Positions 25,373 to 33,688 of a stretch of 64,000 nt of DNA are shown here, one piece after another. Origin of the DNA: Qipengyuania pacifica (GTDB lineage: Bacteria > Pseudomonadota > Alphaproteobacteria > Sphingomonadales > Sphingomonadaceae); contig NZ_JAHWXO010000009.1 of NCBI RefSeq assembly GCF_019857205.1, positions 1-64,000 of the forward strand, read 5' to 3'. The translations under genes and the position numbers were made by a program. Position 1 is the stretch's first letter. Every line of letters starts with the position of its first letter. The notes beneath the pieces are model-generated. The model did no database searches, was not told where the DNA came from, and saw only the letters and a program-made list of their open reading frames with translations.

Positions 25373-25420
25373 ATCCCCTGGGTGTACCGGGGGATTCGAA
25401 GAAAGCCGGAGGGGCCCCGC
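25373..25420 (+). promoter_or_regulatory. Candidate S6:S18-binding leader of the rpsF operon
   Basis: A hairpin with ATCCCC (25373-25378) paired to GGGGAT (25390-25395) exposes TACCG in its loop, followed by GAAGAAAGCCGGAGGGGCCCC. Known S6:S18 autoregulatory leaders present a CCG in a hairpin that imitates the 16S rRNA site, which itself contains TACCGG and GAAGG. Position, 74 bases before rpsF, is right. The identification is by eye. Confidence 0.4.
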
Positions 25421-25468
25421 AATCCCGCGGATCAGCCAGCGATCGGCCATATGTGAAAGGACAAGGGC

Positions 25469-25834
25469 ATGGCTCTCTACGAGCATGTTTTCCTGGCGCG
25501 ACAGGACCTGAGCCAGGCTCAGGTGGACCAGCTCGCCGCCACCGCGACCGAGATTGTCGAGAATAACGAAGGCAAGGTTACCAAGACGGAAACCTGGGGC
25601 CTCAAGAACCTCGCCTACAAGATCGACCGCAACCGCAAGGCGCATTTCGTAATGCTCAACATCGAAGGCCCCGGCGCCGTCGTGGAAGAGCTCGAACGCC
25701 AGACCCGCATCAATGAAGACGTCATCCGTTACATGACCATCCGTGTCGACGAGCACGAAGATGGCCCCAGCGTGATGATGCGCAAGAACGAGCGCGATGC
25801 CAAGAAGCGCCGCGACCGCGAGGAGCGTAACTGA
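25469..25834 (+). CDS. rpsF: 30S ribosomal protein S6
   Basis: A 121-residue protein beginning [20 protein letters not shown] with the S6 beta-alpha-beta core and [19 protein letters not shown]6 dimerises with S18 on the 30S platform. The C-terminal extension is strongly charged and ends RDREERN. It does not end in glutamates, the form that RimK extends in Escherichia coli, although a rimK gene is present at 32322-33227. First gene of rpsF-rpsR-rplI; the TGA is followed directly by the ATG of rpsR with a TGATG overlap. AAGG is nine bases before the ATG. Confidence 0.98.
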   Translation: MALYEHVFLARQDLSQAQVDQLAATATEIVENNEGKVTKTETWGLKNLAYKIDRNRKAHFVMLNIEGPGAVVEELERQTRINEDVIRYMTIRVDEHEDGPSVMMRKNERDAKKRRDREERN

Positions 25835-26058
25835 TGGCCCGTCCGTTTTTCCGCCGCCGCAAGTCCTGCCCGTTCTCGGGCAAGAACGCCCCCAAGATCG
25901 ACTACAAGGACACACGTCTGCTGCAGGGCTTCATGTCCGAACGTGGCAAGATCGTCCCCAGCCGCATCACCGCCGTCAGCGCGAAGAAGCAGCGTGAACT
26001 GGCCAAGGCCATCAAGCGCGCTCGCCACATCGGCCTGCTGCCGTACATCGTGAAGTAA
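25834..26058 (+). CDS. rpsR: 30S ribosomal protein S18
   Basis: A 74-residue protein, [23 protein letters not shown] at the start and [13 protein letters not shown] at the end, typical of bacterial S18. It binds S6 and 16S rRNA on the platform. Translation is coupled to rpsF by stop/start overlap. A single cysteine is present, so this is the C-minus type lacking the full four-cysteine zinc site. Length is normal. Confidence 0.98.
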   Translation: MARPFFRRRKSCPFSGKNAPKIDYKDTRLLQGFMSERGKIVPSRITAVSAKKQRELAKAIKRARHIGLLPYIVK

Positions 26059-26069
26059 GGAGAAAATCC

Positions 26070-26696
26070 ATGGATATCATTCTCCTTCAGAGGATCGAAA
26101 AACTCGGCTCGATCGGTGACGTCGTCACCGTGAAGGACGGCTATGCCCGCAACTTCCTGCTCCCGCAGAAAAAGGCACTGCGCGCTAACGAAGCCAACAA
26201 GAAGGTCTTCGAAGCGAACCGCGATCGCCTGGAAAAGGAAAACGCGGAACGTCGTACCGAAGCCGAAAAGGCTGGCGAAAAGGTCGATGGCGTCGAAATC
26301 GTACTGATCCGCGCTGCGTCGAACACCGGCCAGCTCTACGGTTCGGTCAACGTTCGCGACATCGCTGCCGCACTCGCCGACAAGGGCCACGACATCGACA
26401 AGAAGCAGGTCATCATGGGTGATCCGATCAAGGCGATCGGCATGCATGAAGTCCGCATCGACCTCCACCCCGAGGTGTCGGTTAACATCAAGGCCAATGT
26501 CGCCCGTTCGGACGACGAAGCCGAGCTGCAGAGCCAGGGTGTCGACGTGATGGCGCAGATGTTCGAAGACGAACAGCGCGAGATCGAAGAACAGGCCGAA
26601 GCCAACCGCATCGACTCCAACCTCGAGCCGGGCGAAATTCCCGCCGACATGCTCGAAGACGGAGCGGACGAAGGCGAAGAGACAGCCGAAGGCTGA
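26070..26696 (+). CDS. rplI: 50S ribosomal protein L9 with acidic tail
   Basis: A 208-residue protein. Residues 1-150 are normal L9: [39 protein letters not shown], a long connecting helix, and the C-terminal domain that contacts 23S rRNA. A further 55 or so residues are rich in Glu and Asp and end [11 protein letters not shown]; such tails are common in sphingomonads and of unknown use. The gene is preceded by AAGGAG and followed by a strong terminator at 26721-26754, so it ends the operon. Confidence 0.98.
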   Translation: MDIILLQRIEKLGSIGDVVTVKDGYARNFLLPQKKALRANEANKKVFEANRDRLEKENAERRTEAEKAGEKVDGVEIVLIRAASNTGQLYGSVNVRDIAAALADKGHDIDKKQVIMGDPIKAIGMHEVRIDLHPEVSVNIKANVARSDDEAELQSQGVDVMAQMFEDEQREIEEQAEANRIDSNLEPGEIPADMLEDGADEGEETAEG

Positions 26697-26720
26697 TCCT
26701 CGCTTCGAAAAAGTACAATC

Positions 26721-26754
26721 AGGGCGCGGCGGCTTCGGTCCCCGCGCCCTTTTT
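26721..26754 (+). terminator. Rho-independent terminator of rpsF-rpsR-rplI
   Basis: AGGGCGCGG (26721-26729) pairs with CCGCGCCCT (26742-26750), followed by TTTT. It lies 24 bases after the rplI stop codon. Confidence 0.9.
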
Positions 26755-26817
26755 GTAACAAAGCCCTGCTTATGGCAGGGAGGGACTTCATAAACACAAG
26801 AGGCAGGAGAAACGCCC

Positions 26818-28257
26818 ATGGAATCCATCGAACAGACGCTCGACAGGCTCGAGAGCATCTATGACGCGGCAGTCGAGCGGCTGCGCGCAGACGTCATCGC
26901 CTTCGGCCGCGAACGCGAATTGCCCGCGCCGGAACGCCGCAGCGACGGCAGCTATTCCTACCCCGAACTGCGCCTGCGTTTCCGCGGCGGCGATCAGCCA
27001 GAAGACCGCAACCGCGCCTTCGGCCGCCTCAACGCGCCCGGGCTCTACACCACCACGGTCACCCGCCCGGCGCTTTTCCGCGATTACCTTCGCGAACAGC
27101 TCGAACTCATCGACGAGAATTACGAAGTCGAACTGGAAGTCGGCTCGTCACGCCAGGAAATCCCCTTCCCCTACGTCCTCGATGGCGAAGCCGGTGCGGA
27201 ACTCGTCGGCGTCGATCCAAACCTCATCGCGCGTCATTTCCCCTCGACCGAACTGGCCGACATCGGTGACGAACTGGCAGACGGTATAATCCTCGGCGAA
27301 CCGGACGAAGCCATCCCCCTCTCCCTTTTCGACGGCTTGCGGACCGACTTCAGCCTGGCGCGTCTTGCACACTATACGGGCACCAGCACGGAACACTTCC
27401 AGCGCTTCATCCTGTTCACGAACTACCATCGCTATGTCGATGAATTCGTGGACTGGGCCGGATCGCAGCTCGGCGCCAACGGCTACACTGCCCTGGCAGG
27501 CGCCGGCGGCCTCATGCTGACGGAAAAGACCGACAATGCCCGCGCGCAACTGTCCGATACCGCATGGCGGCGCCACCAGATGCCGGCCTATCACCTCGTC
27601 GGCCCAAACAAGGAAGGCATCACGCTGGTCAATATCGGCGTCGGTCCTTCCAATGCGAAGACGATCTGCGACCACCTGGCCGTGCTGCGGCCGGAAGCCT
27701 GGTTGATGATCGGCCATTGCGGCGGCCTTCGTCCCAGCCAGAAGATCGGCGACTACGTTCTCGCTCACGCCTATCTGCGCGACGATCACGTCCTCGACCC
27801 GGTCCTTCCGCCGGAAATCCCCCTGCCCGCCATTGCCGAAGTGCAGCAGGCGCTGGCCGGAGCGGCGGAAATGGTCTCGGGCGAACATGGGGCGGATCTG
27901 AAAAAGCGCATGCGCACCGGTACCGTGGTAACCACCGACGATCGCAACTGGGAACTGCGCTATACCAGCTCCGCCCACCGCATGAGCCTCAGCCGCGCGG
28001 TCGGTGTCGATATGGAAAGCGCAACGATTGCCGGCCAGGGCTATCGCTTCCGGGTCCCCTACGGCACGCTGCTGTGCGTATCGGACAAGCCCCTCCACGG
28101 CGAAATCAAGCTGCCGGGACAGGCCAATGCCTTTTACGAAGAAGCCATTGCTGCCCACCTCCAGATCGGTGTGACGGCCTGCAAACTGCTGCGCGATGAA
28201 GGCCCCCGCCTCCACAGCCGCAAGCTTCGCGCCTTCAACGAACCGCCCTTCCGCTAA
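26818..28257 (+). CDS. amn: AMP nucleosidase
   Basis: A 479-residue enzyme that splits AMP into adenine and ribose 5-phosphate, draining AMP when phosphate or energy state requires. It has the AMP nucleosidase-specific N-terminal domain and a C-terminal phosphorylase-like domain with MIGHCGGLRPSQKIGDYVLAHAY and GVDMESATIAGQGYRFRVPYGTLLCVSDKPLHGE. The length is normal. The ATG 26818 follows GGCAGGAGAAA. A small perfect hairpin (CCCTGC paired to GCAGGG, 26764-26780) lies in the leader. The gene stands alone between the rplI terminator and a small membrane-protein gene. Confidence 0.96.
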   Translation: MESIEQTLDRLESIYDAAVERLRADVIAFGRERELPAPERRSDGSYSYPELRLRFRGGDQPEDRNRAFGRLNAPGLYTTTVTRPALFRDYLREQLELIDENYEVELEVGSSRQEIPFPYVLDGEAGAELVGVDPNLIARHFPSTELADIGDELADGIILGEPDEAIPLSLFDGLRTDFSLARLAHYTGTSTEHFQRFILFTNYHRYVDEFVDWAGSQLGANGYTALAGAGGLMLTEKTDNARAQLSDTAWRRHQMPAYHLVGPNKEGITLVNIGVGPSNAKTICDHLAVLRPEAWLMIGHCGGLRPSQKIGDYVLAHAYLRDDHVLDPVLPPEIPLPAIAEVQQALAGAAEMVSGEHGADLKKRMRTGTVVTTDDRNWELRYTSSAHRMSLSRAVGVDMESATIAGQGYRFRVPYGTLLCVSDKPLHGEIKLPGQANAFYEEAIAAHLQIGVTACKLLRDEGPRLHSRKLRAFNEPPFR

Positions 28258-28323
28258 ATGGCATGATTGTGGTGCTTTAGAGGGTTAACGGTCCAATAAT
28301 CCTTTTCTGCCATTTGGGCAGTA

Positions 28324-28647
28324 ATGACCACTATCGAACTGTCGGCGGCGGCTCGCCGGCACCTGCTTGATACGTTGCAGATCGGCGCCGGCGTGCTGGC
28401 TGTCGGTGCGCTTCTGCTCGCGCCGCCTGCAAAGGGCACGATCGCATTCTATCCGTTGACGGCGTCGGCCAAGCGAAGCCTTCCTATGCTCGCCACCTCC
28501 GAAGGGCGAAAGCTCCTTTCGAAAACCGCGCTGGCCAATGGCTATATCGTCACGGGAACCCGTCCGGCTTTTGCCGATCTGCTTTTCAATCACGGCATCA
28601 TTGCCCTGGCCGTCGCGGATGGCGGCTGCATCGGAACAGCTAAATGA
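28324..28647 (+). CDS. Small single-helix protein coupled to chemoreceptor
   Basis: A 107-residue protein of unknown function. A hydrophobic stretch near residues 18-35 (LQIGAGVLAVGALLLAPPAK) may be a membrane anchor or signal sequence. The remainder has no recognisable motif; the end is ALAVADGGCIGTAK. Its TGA overlaps the ATG of the chemoreceptor gene in ATGA, and the codon use is that of the core genome, which supports a real gene. It may assist or modify the receptor. The ribosome binding site is weak, so the start is uncertain. Confidence 0.6.
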   Translation: MTTIELSAAARRHLLDTLQIGAGVLAVGALLLAPPAKGTIAFYPLTASAKRSLPMLATSEGRKLLSKTALANGYIVTGTRPAFADLLFNHGIIALAVADGGCIGTAK

Positions 28648-30128
28648 TACGAAACGAAGTCGATACCCTCAGGCAGCAGGGTATCAAATGGATTGCTGCC
28701 GCCGGATGGGGCACGACTTTCGCCATCGGCCTGCTCACCCTCTCCATGGGGCAGCAGGCTCTTCACGCATGCATGGTCAGCGCGCTGCTCAACATCGTGC
28801 CGTCGCTACACGCCTTGCAGCGCCGATCAGATCTTGCCGCACGCCTCGCAGTCGCCCTCATGGCCGCTCTGCAACCTGCATTGCTTCTTTATGCAATGCG
28901 CGGTGCCGCCTGGCAGATCGACATGCATATGTATTTCTTCGTCGGGTTGGCCCTGCTGACCGTCCTTTGCGACGCACGCCCGATCGTTCTGGCCGCCGTG
29001 GCCATTGCGCTCCATCACCTGCTGCTTGCCCTCGTATCGCCGGAATGGGTTTTCTCCGGCGGCGGCGGCATCGAACGTGTGCTGGTTCACGCGCTGGCCG
29101 TTGTTCTTCAGGCGGCGGCCTTGTGTTTCATCGCTATTCGTCTCCACGCGATCCTGTCGCATCTGGCCGATGCTCTCATGGCGAGCGAAAATGCCAATGT
29201 CCTGGCAAATGAAGCGCTCCAGCAAGCTGATGCAGAGCGATCAAAGCGTGGAATGATAGAAAACGAACAGGCCGAACGGCGCCGGGTCGAACTGCTCCGC
29301 ATCGCCGAAGATTTCGAAGGGTCGGTTGCCACGGTCGCCGCCTCTGTCTCGCAAAGCGCCCTCACCCTCGACAAGGCCATGACTTCGCTTGATGGAACCG
29401 TCCGCGACACAGGCCGGCAGGCCAGCGACGTTGCCGCCTCCGCATCGCAGGTCTCGACCGCCGTAGAATCGGTGGCCAGAGGCGTTGCGGAACTGTCCCG
29501 TTCGATCAGCAGCATTGCCATAACTGCAGGACAGCAGGATCAACTTGCGAGCGAAGCTGGCGTTCGAACCAATTCTGGCGGCGAGGCAGTCACTTCGCTT
29601 TCGAAGCATTCGCAGACAATCGGCGAAGCGACCAAATCGATCGCCAGCGTTGCAGAGAAGACCAATCTGCTTGCCTTGAATGCAGCGATCGAGGCTGCGT
29701 CTGCAGGTGAAGCCGGAAGGGGCTTTGCTGTCGTGGCGCAGGAGGTCAAGGATCTGGCCAGACAGGCCGCCAAAGCAACCCAGCAAATCGACAATCTGCT
29801 GTCCGGTGTGCGTGACGGGACGGGCGAAGCGGAAACCAGTTTCGGTGAACTGAGCGAAGCGATCGAGGAGCTTGCACGGTCCGCGGCAGCAATCCGAAGG
29901 GATGTCGATGGACAGCGCGGCGCTGCAGCCATGATCGAGACGAACGCAGAAGAAACCGCCACCGGCACCGACCAGATGGCGCGGCTGAGCGCCCTTCTCG
30001 CCGAAAGTGCTGTCCAGACGGAGCACCTGTTCAGCGACGCGCGCCGCACGACCGGTGAACTCATCGCGAACATCCGCTCGCTCGAAGCATCGGCCGGTCG
30101 TTTCGTCGCCACTATAAAGGCGGCTTAA
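28644..30128 (+). CDS. Methyl-accepting chemotaxis protein with polytopic membrane sensor
   Basis: A 494-residue receptor. The first 180 residues form about five or six membrane helices with little periplasmic sequence, including conserved histidines in QIDMHMYFFVGLALL and ALHHLLLALVSPEWVF. A short coiled linker and the cytoplasmic signalling domain follow, with the tip hairpin AEKTNLLALNAAIEAASAGE and GRGFAVVAQEVKDLA. It would control CheA. The histidine-bearing membrane region could bind metal or haem, or sense redox state, but this is inference. No HAMP domain is evident. Start ATG 28644 overlaps the previous stop. No che or flagellar gene lies in the window. Confidence 0.93.
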   Translation: MIRNEVDTLRQQGIKWIAAAGWGTTFAIGLLTLSMGQQALHACMVSALLNIVPSLHALQRRSDLAARLAVALMAALQPALLLYAMRGAAWQIDMHMYFFVGLALLTVLCDARPIVLAAVAIALHHLLLALVSPEWVFSGGGGIERVLVHALAVVLQAAALCFIAIRLHAILSHLADALMASENANVLANEALQQADAERSKRGMIENEQAERRRVELLRIAEDFEGSVATVAASVSQSALTLDKAMTSLDGTVRDTGRQASDVAASASQVSTAVESVARGVAELSRSISSIAITAGQQDQLASEAGVRTNSGGEAVTSLSKHSQTIGEATKSIASVAEKTNLLALNAAIEAASAGEAGRGFAVVAQEVKDLARQAAKATQQIDNLLSGVRDGTGEAETSFGELSEAIEELARSAAAIRRDVDGQRGAAAMIETNAEETATGTDQMARLSALLAESAVQTEHLFSDARRTTGELIANIRSLEASAGRFVATIKAA

Positions 30129-30246
30129 CGTCATCGGCATCGGGATCGGCGCAGCATTTCACACCCGCATCGCTCGGCCTGCCACCCCCGGTATCGTACC
30201 TAACGCGCCGGGTAGGGGTCGGTTACTCTGTCCGTTTACTAAAAAG

Positions 30247-30269
30247 CCATCTCGTCAATTGGGAGATGG
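30247..30269 (+). promoter_or_regulatory. Hairpin covering the ribosome binding site of 30272
   Basis: CCATCTC (30247-30253) is perfectly complementary to GAGATGG (30263-30269), with a nine-base loop; a G-T pair extends it. The Shine-Dalgarno GGGAG (30261-30265) lies in the 3' arm and loop, and the chosen ATG starts three bases after the stem. It could restrain translation of the following three-gene set. Confidence 0.5.
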
Positions 30270-30271
30270 TA

Positions 30272-30733
30272 ATGCTCAAATATCTTCTCGCTTCGGCTGT
30301 TTCGGTCGCAGGTGCACTGACCTTTCCAGCGTCCATTCAGGCGGAACCGATCAATTTTCGGGCGACGCTGCTCGTTTCGTGCATAATCGTGGTTACGGAC
30401 GGAGCCTTGGCGCCCAATGGCGACTACACGTTGCTGTCATCGGAAAACACGGGCGGGCTGCCGGCGACTGCTACCGTTACCGCGCTAGGCGGCGCACCGC
30501 GCCTGACCTTTACGGCGCCGACCATAACGTCTTCGGCAGATGTTACCGGCGTGACACCCCAAATCCGGTACGTATCGCCCGGCGGGGCCAATCAACCATA
30601 CACCAGCAGCCAGACGACATATAACCAGTCGGGCCTGCTCGGAACCTACACCGTCAACGCGCAGGCGTCGAAACCGACCGGTTTCAATGTCGGTACGTAT
30701 ACGATCGGCACGGTGCTGACATGTTCGGGCTGA
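30272..30733 (+). CDS. Secreted beta-rich protein, pilin-like (unknown function)
   Basis: A 153-residue protein with a signal peptide (MLKYLLASAVSVAGALTFPASIQAEP). The mature part is rich in Thr, Ser and Gly and alternates beta-strand-like segments, ending GTYTIGTVLTCSG. A Cys near the start (LVSCIIV) and one at the end (LTCSG) could form a disulphide. The layout resembles small chaperone-usher subunits of the spore coat U/CsuA type, but similarity is weak. First of three overlapping genes for exported proteins; the next gene starts 13 bases before its stop. ATG 30272 fits the GGGAG site better than ATG 30266, which lies in the hairpin stem. Confidence 0.6.
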   Translation: MLKYLLASAVSVAGALTFPASIQAEPINFRATLLVSCIIVVTDGALAPNGDYTLLSSENTGGLPATATVTALGGAPRLTFTAPTITSSADVTGVTPQIRYVSPGGANQPYTSSQTTYNQSGLLGTYTVNAQASKPTGFNVGTYTIGTVLTCSG

Positions 30734-31116
30734 GAGTTATCGCGCCGCTGCTGCTGGTCACGTCGACAGCCGCCTTGGCCGTGGGCCTTGGGCCGCTGGA
30801 AAAGAGCGGCGTGACCGCTACCGAGGCCAAGGGGTTCTATCTCACGCTGACGAACCCGTACAAGCAGCCCTTTCGCTTCCGGACATTCGTTGATGAAGAA
30901 ACCCCGGCCCTGGAAGGCCGGGTCAGGATATTCCCCGAAGTCGCGCTGATGGCACCCGAATCCAATCGCAAGGTACTCGTAGTCGTGCGCGACCTTGTAC
31001 CTGGCGAACAGGTCGATGTGCGCGTCTGCGCCGAAAGGATCGAAAAGAAGGAGGTCGTGGTCCATGCGAGAGTTTGTTCGAAACTCAGCGCTCGCCGTGT
31101 TGGCACTGTTCGCTAG
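30721..31116 (+). CDS. Secreted single-domain protein, possibly chaperone-like
   Basis: A 131-residue protein with an N-terminal signal peptide (LRVIAPLLLVTSTAALAVG). The segments GFYLTLTNPYKQPFRFRTFV, LMAPESNRKVLVVVRDLVPGEQ and VDVRVCAER recall the first immunoglobulin-like domain of PapD-type pilus chaperones, but the second domain is absent and the basic cleft residues cannot be confirmed. Two cysteines (VCAER, RVCSK) could pair. It overlaps the previous gene by 13 bases and the next by 53, indicating tight coupling. Function unknown; a periplasmic partner of the first protein is a reasonable guess. Confidence 0.6.
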   Translation: MFGLRVIAPLLLVTSTAALAVGLGPLEKSGVTATEAKGFYLTLTNPYKQPFRFRTFVDEETPALEGRVRIFPEVALMAPESNRKVLVVVRDLVPGEQVDVRVCAERIEKKEVVVHARVCSKLSARRVGTVR

Positions 31117-31471
31117 CACCGAGGCATATGCTCAGGCGCAAGGCGTCTATCTGCCTGCGCCCCCTCAGGGGTCTGGAGGCGAAGATTCGATCGAAACTGC
31201 TGGCGGGACACGATGCCGCCACTCGATCAATTCGTCCGGTGGCTATGTCGATGTCGGGGTCAGCGGTAGCGCGGCGACGCCAGAAACCGTCGACCCGTTC
31301 CTGCAGTACCGCCCCTTTTCCAACGAGCGCGATGCACGCGCCCTGGTCTATGCCCGCGTAACGATTCCGTTGGGTCAGCGCCCGGAACGGATCGATTGCA
31401 CCCGGTTGTACGAAATGGAGTTGCAGCGACTGCGCGAAGAAATCGCCCTGCTCAAGATGGCTGCCGAATAG
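31064..31471 (+). CDS. Exported protein with C-terminal coiled coil (unknown function)
   Basis: A 135-residue protein. A signal peptide (FVRNSALAVLALFASTEAYAQAQ) is followed by a Pro/Gly-rich segment, a short beta-like region (GTRCRHSINSSGGYVDVGVSG), VYARVTIPLGQRP, and a helical end (LYEMELQRLREEIALLK) suited to a coiled coil. Two cysteines (TRCRH and IDCTR) may be linked. ATG 31064 has AAGGAGG nine bases upstream, inside the preceding gene, so the 53-base overlap is credible. No family was recognised. It is the third member of the exported set, and the coiled coil could oligomerise or bind the other two. Confidence 0.62.
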   Translation: MREFVRNSALAVLALFASTEAYAQAQGVYLPAPPQGSGGEDSIETAGGTRCRHSINSSGGYVDVGVSGSAATPETVDPFLQYRPFSNERDARALVYARVTIPLGQRPERIDCTRLYEMELQRLREEIALLKMAAE

Positions 31472-31502
31472 GCTGTGCCAGTACACGTCAGGAGCGGGAA
31501 CC

Positions 31503-32255
31503 TCACTTCGGACCGAGCGCGAAATCCACCCAGATCGTAACCTTCTGCTCCATTTCCCCGACTTCTACCGCCGGTGACGACATCGGCGGCGGTGGTGGAG
31601 GCGGAGCGCCAGCCGGCCGAATTCGCGAACCGGTCACAACGATGGATTCGTAAGTCGCAGACCGTTGCCGCTCGCTAATCCTCAGGACCTTCACAACGCG
31701 CATTCCGAAGGCAGTCGCATAAGCATCGGCCTCGGCTTTGGCCTTGGAAACCGCATCGGCCCGCGCTTTGGCGACAGCTGCGCTGTCGTCTTCAATCGAG
31801 AAGAACGGACCGTTTACATCGTTCGCGCCTGCCTCGAACAGTACTGTCAGCAATTCGGACGCCTTTGTCACATCGCGCACCCGTACCGTCACGGCATTGC
31901 GCGCCTGATAGCCAGTGATGCGTGGTGGCTCTGCGCCTTGCCGATCATAGTTGGATTGCGGGTCGAGGCTTACGCTCTGCGTCTGGATGTCGCGGGGGAC
32001 CACGCCAGCCTTTTTCAAAGCCGCAACGACTTGTGCCATGGCCCGGGCGTTGCTGTCCGCAGCCTCGCGCGATGTCGTGGCAAAGGTTACGACGCCTCCT
32101 GTCAGGGTCGCCTGATCGGGCGCGACATAACTCTGACCCGTGGACTGTACTTCGAGCAGCGTCTGATTCGGTGCAAGAACCTCGGTCGGCGACGTCTGCG
32201 CCGCTGCGGTACTCGCCCCTAGCAAAGCCAAGGATATGAAAAGTGCTCTACGCAT
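31503..32255 (-). CDS. SIMPL domain (DUF541) periplasmic protein
   Basis: A 250-residue protein with a signal peptide (MRRALFISLALLGASTAAAQ) and the SIMPL/DUF541 fold signatures: LLEVQSTGQSYVAPDQATLTGGV, then GYQARNAVTVRVRDVTKASELL, and the helical ARADAVSKAKAEADAYA. Members form oligomeric shells in the periplasm or outer membrane, and in animals bind kinases; bacterial function is unsettled. A run of seven prolines near residue 218 is unusual and would slow translation without EF-P. It converges with the exported three-gene set, 31 bases away. Confidence 0.88.
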   Translation of the reverse strand: MRRALFISLALLGASTAAAQTSPTEVLAPNQTLLEVQSTGQSYVAPDQATLTGGVVTFATTSREAADSNARAMAQVVAALKKAGVVPRDIQTQSVSLDPQSNYDRQGAEPPRITGYQARNAVTVRVRDVTKASELLTVLFEAGANDVNGPFFSIEDDSAAVAKARADAVSKAKAEADAYATAFGMRVVKVLRISERQRSATYESIVVTGSRIRPAGAPPPPPPPMSSPAVEVGEMEQKVTIWVDFALGPK

Positions 32256-32321
32256 CGACTTGGGCCTCCCTGGGCATCAATGTGTTTTTCTAACGTGCGG
32301 TAGGTTGCAGTGCCCCGCGTC

Positions 32322-33227
32322 CTACCCCTTCCCCTTGGTCATGGTCTTGCCGTCCCGGGCACTTTTCGCAACGAAATCGATGATCATGCCGGCAATATCC
32401 TTGCCGGTCGCATTCTCGATGCCTTCCAGCCCCGGCGAACTGTTCACTTCCATGATCACCGGGCCATGATTGGATCGCAGCATATCCACGCCGCAAACGT
32501 TCAGTCCCATACGCTTGGCTGCACGCACGGCGGTGCTGCGTTCTTCAGGGGTGATCTTTATCAGCTGCGCACTGCCGCCGCGATGCAGGTTCGATCGGAA
32601 ATCGTCAGGGGCACCGGTCCGCTTCATTGCGGCGACGACCTTGCCGCCAACGACCAGCGCGCGAATATCCGTGCCGCCCGCTTCCTTGATGAATTCCTGA
32701 ACGAGGATGTTCACATTGGCTCCGCGAAACGCTTCGATAACTGACTTTGCGCTGCTCATGGTTTCGGCAAGCACCACGCCGATGCCCTGCGTCCCTTCCA
32801 GCAGCTTGATCACGACGGGTGGTCCTTTGACCGCCTTGATGATTTCTTCCGCCTGCTTGGGATCGTTCGCATAGGCAGTCAGCGGCAGACCCAGGCCGTG
32901 CTTTGCGAGTATCTGCATACTGCGGAGCTTGTCGCGGCTGCGGCCGATGGCGACGCTTTCGTTCAAGGGCCAGCATCCACGCATTTCGAACTGCCGCAAT
33001 ATGGCTAGGCCATAATTGGTGATCGATGCGCCGATGCGCGGAATGACCGCATCATAACCGACACAGGGCTCGCCGTTATAATACACCTCGGGCCGGTGGC
33101 TTGCGATATGGACAGTGCAGCGCGTCGTATTCAGAATGTCGAAATGGTGCCCACGCTCTTCCGCTGCCTCTTTAAGTCGCTGGTGCGAATAGAGGTTCGG
33201 GTTGCGCGCCAGCATGGCGATTTTCAT
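32322..33227 (-). CDS. rimK: RimK family alpha-L-glutamate ligase
   Basis: A 301-residue ATP-grasp ligase: [21 protein letters not shown] at the start, ATP-binding [18 protein letters not shown], and metal-binding [17 protein letters not shown]. RimK adds glutamates to the C-terminus of ribosomal protein S6 and can make poly-alpha-glutamate; in pseudomonads it is controlled by cyclic di-GMP and RimB. The start overlaps the stop of the upstream protease gene by ATGA. The S6 of this genome (25469-25834) does not end in glutamate, so the natural acceptor may differ. Confidence 0.94.
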   Translation of the reverse strand: MKIAMLARNPNLYSHQRLKEAAEERGHHFDILNTTRCTVHIASHRPEVYYNGEPCVGYDAVIPRIGASITNYGLAILRQFEMRGCWPLNESVAIGRSRDKLRSMQILAKHGLGLPLTAYANDPKQAEEIIKAVKGPPVVIKLLEGTQGIGVVLAETMSSAKSVIEAFRGANVNILVQEFIKEAGGTDIRALVVGGKVVAAMKRTGAPDDFRSNLHRGGSAQLIKITPEERSTAVRAAKRMGLNVCGVDMLRSNHGPVIMEVNSSPGLEGIENATGKDIAGMIIDFVAKSARDGKTMTKGKG

Positions 33228-33688
33228 GGTTTGTGGCCTTTCTTGACCTTCATTTCCGGCGTCTGCAGCCAGGAATAGCCGCTGTCCACGACAAACCGAC
33301 GACGCAGAGACGAACGCCCGATCAGCATGGGAAACCGCATATCGCTACGGTCGGCCAGACTGATCTCGGCGCGGAATTCCACGTCCCCGATCTTGAGCGG
33401 TGTCTTGATCACGTAGCGGCTCTGGGTCTCACCATTCGAACTGGTGATTCCGCGAATGTCGACATGCACGGCTTCACATACCTGGCGCACATGCTGCCGC
33501 GAGAAATCGACCGCGAAACGCACGTATTTCTCGCCATCACGCTCGAACTCCTCAAGTACGGTGCCATGGAGAGAGGACGTACGCGCTCCCGTATCGATTT
33601 TCGCTGGAACACTGTGCAACCCCAGCTCGGGCAAATGAATCAGTTCCCGCCAACCGACGATCGGCAGTTCCTTGCGCTTCATGCTCAT
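33224..33688 (-). CDS. RimB-like ATP-dependent zinc protease domain protein
   Basis: A 154-residue retropepsin-like protein with the active-site motif [13 protein letters not shown] and the later [25 protein letters not shown]. This family, often called ATP-dependent zinc protease, occurs next to rimK; the Pseudomonas RimB removes glutamates added by RimK. It is coupled on both sides by 4-base overlaps, upstream to the YncE-like lipoprotein and downstream to rimK. The pairing supports reversible glutamylation of a target protein. A start six bases later (MKRKEL) is possible. Confidence 0.88.
   Translation of the reverse strand: MSMKRKELPIVGWRELIHLPELGLHSVPAKIDTGARTSSLHGTVLEEFERDGEKYVRFAVDFSRQHVRQVCEAVHVDIRGITSSNGETQSRYVIKTPLKIGDVEFRAEISLADRSDMRFPMLIGRSSLRRRFVVDSGYSWLQTPEMKVKKGHKP

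Noticed and set aside
28274-28294. TTAAC-containing sequence before 28324 resembling half of a CtrA site
   Set aside because: The second half-site does not match at the required spacing.
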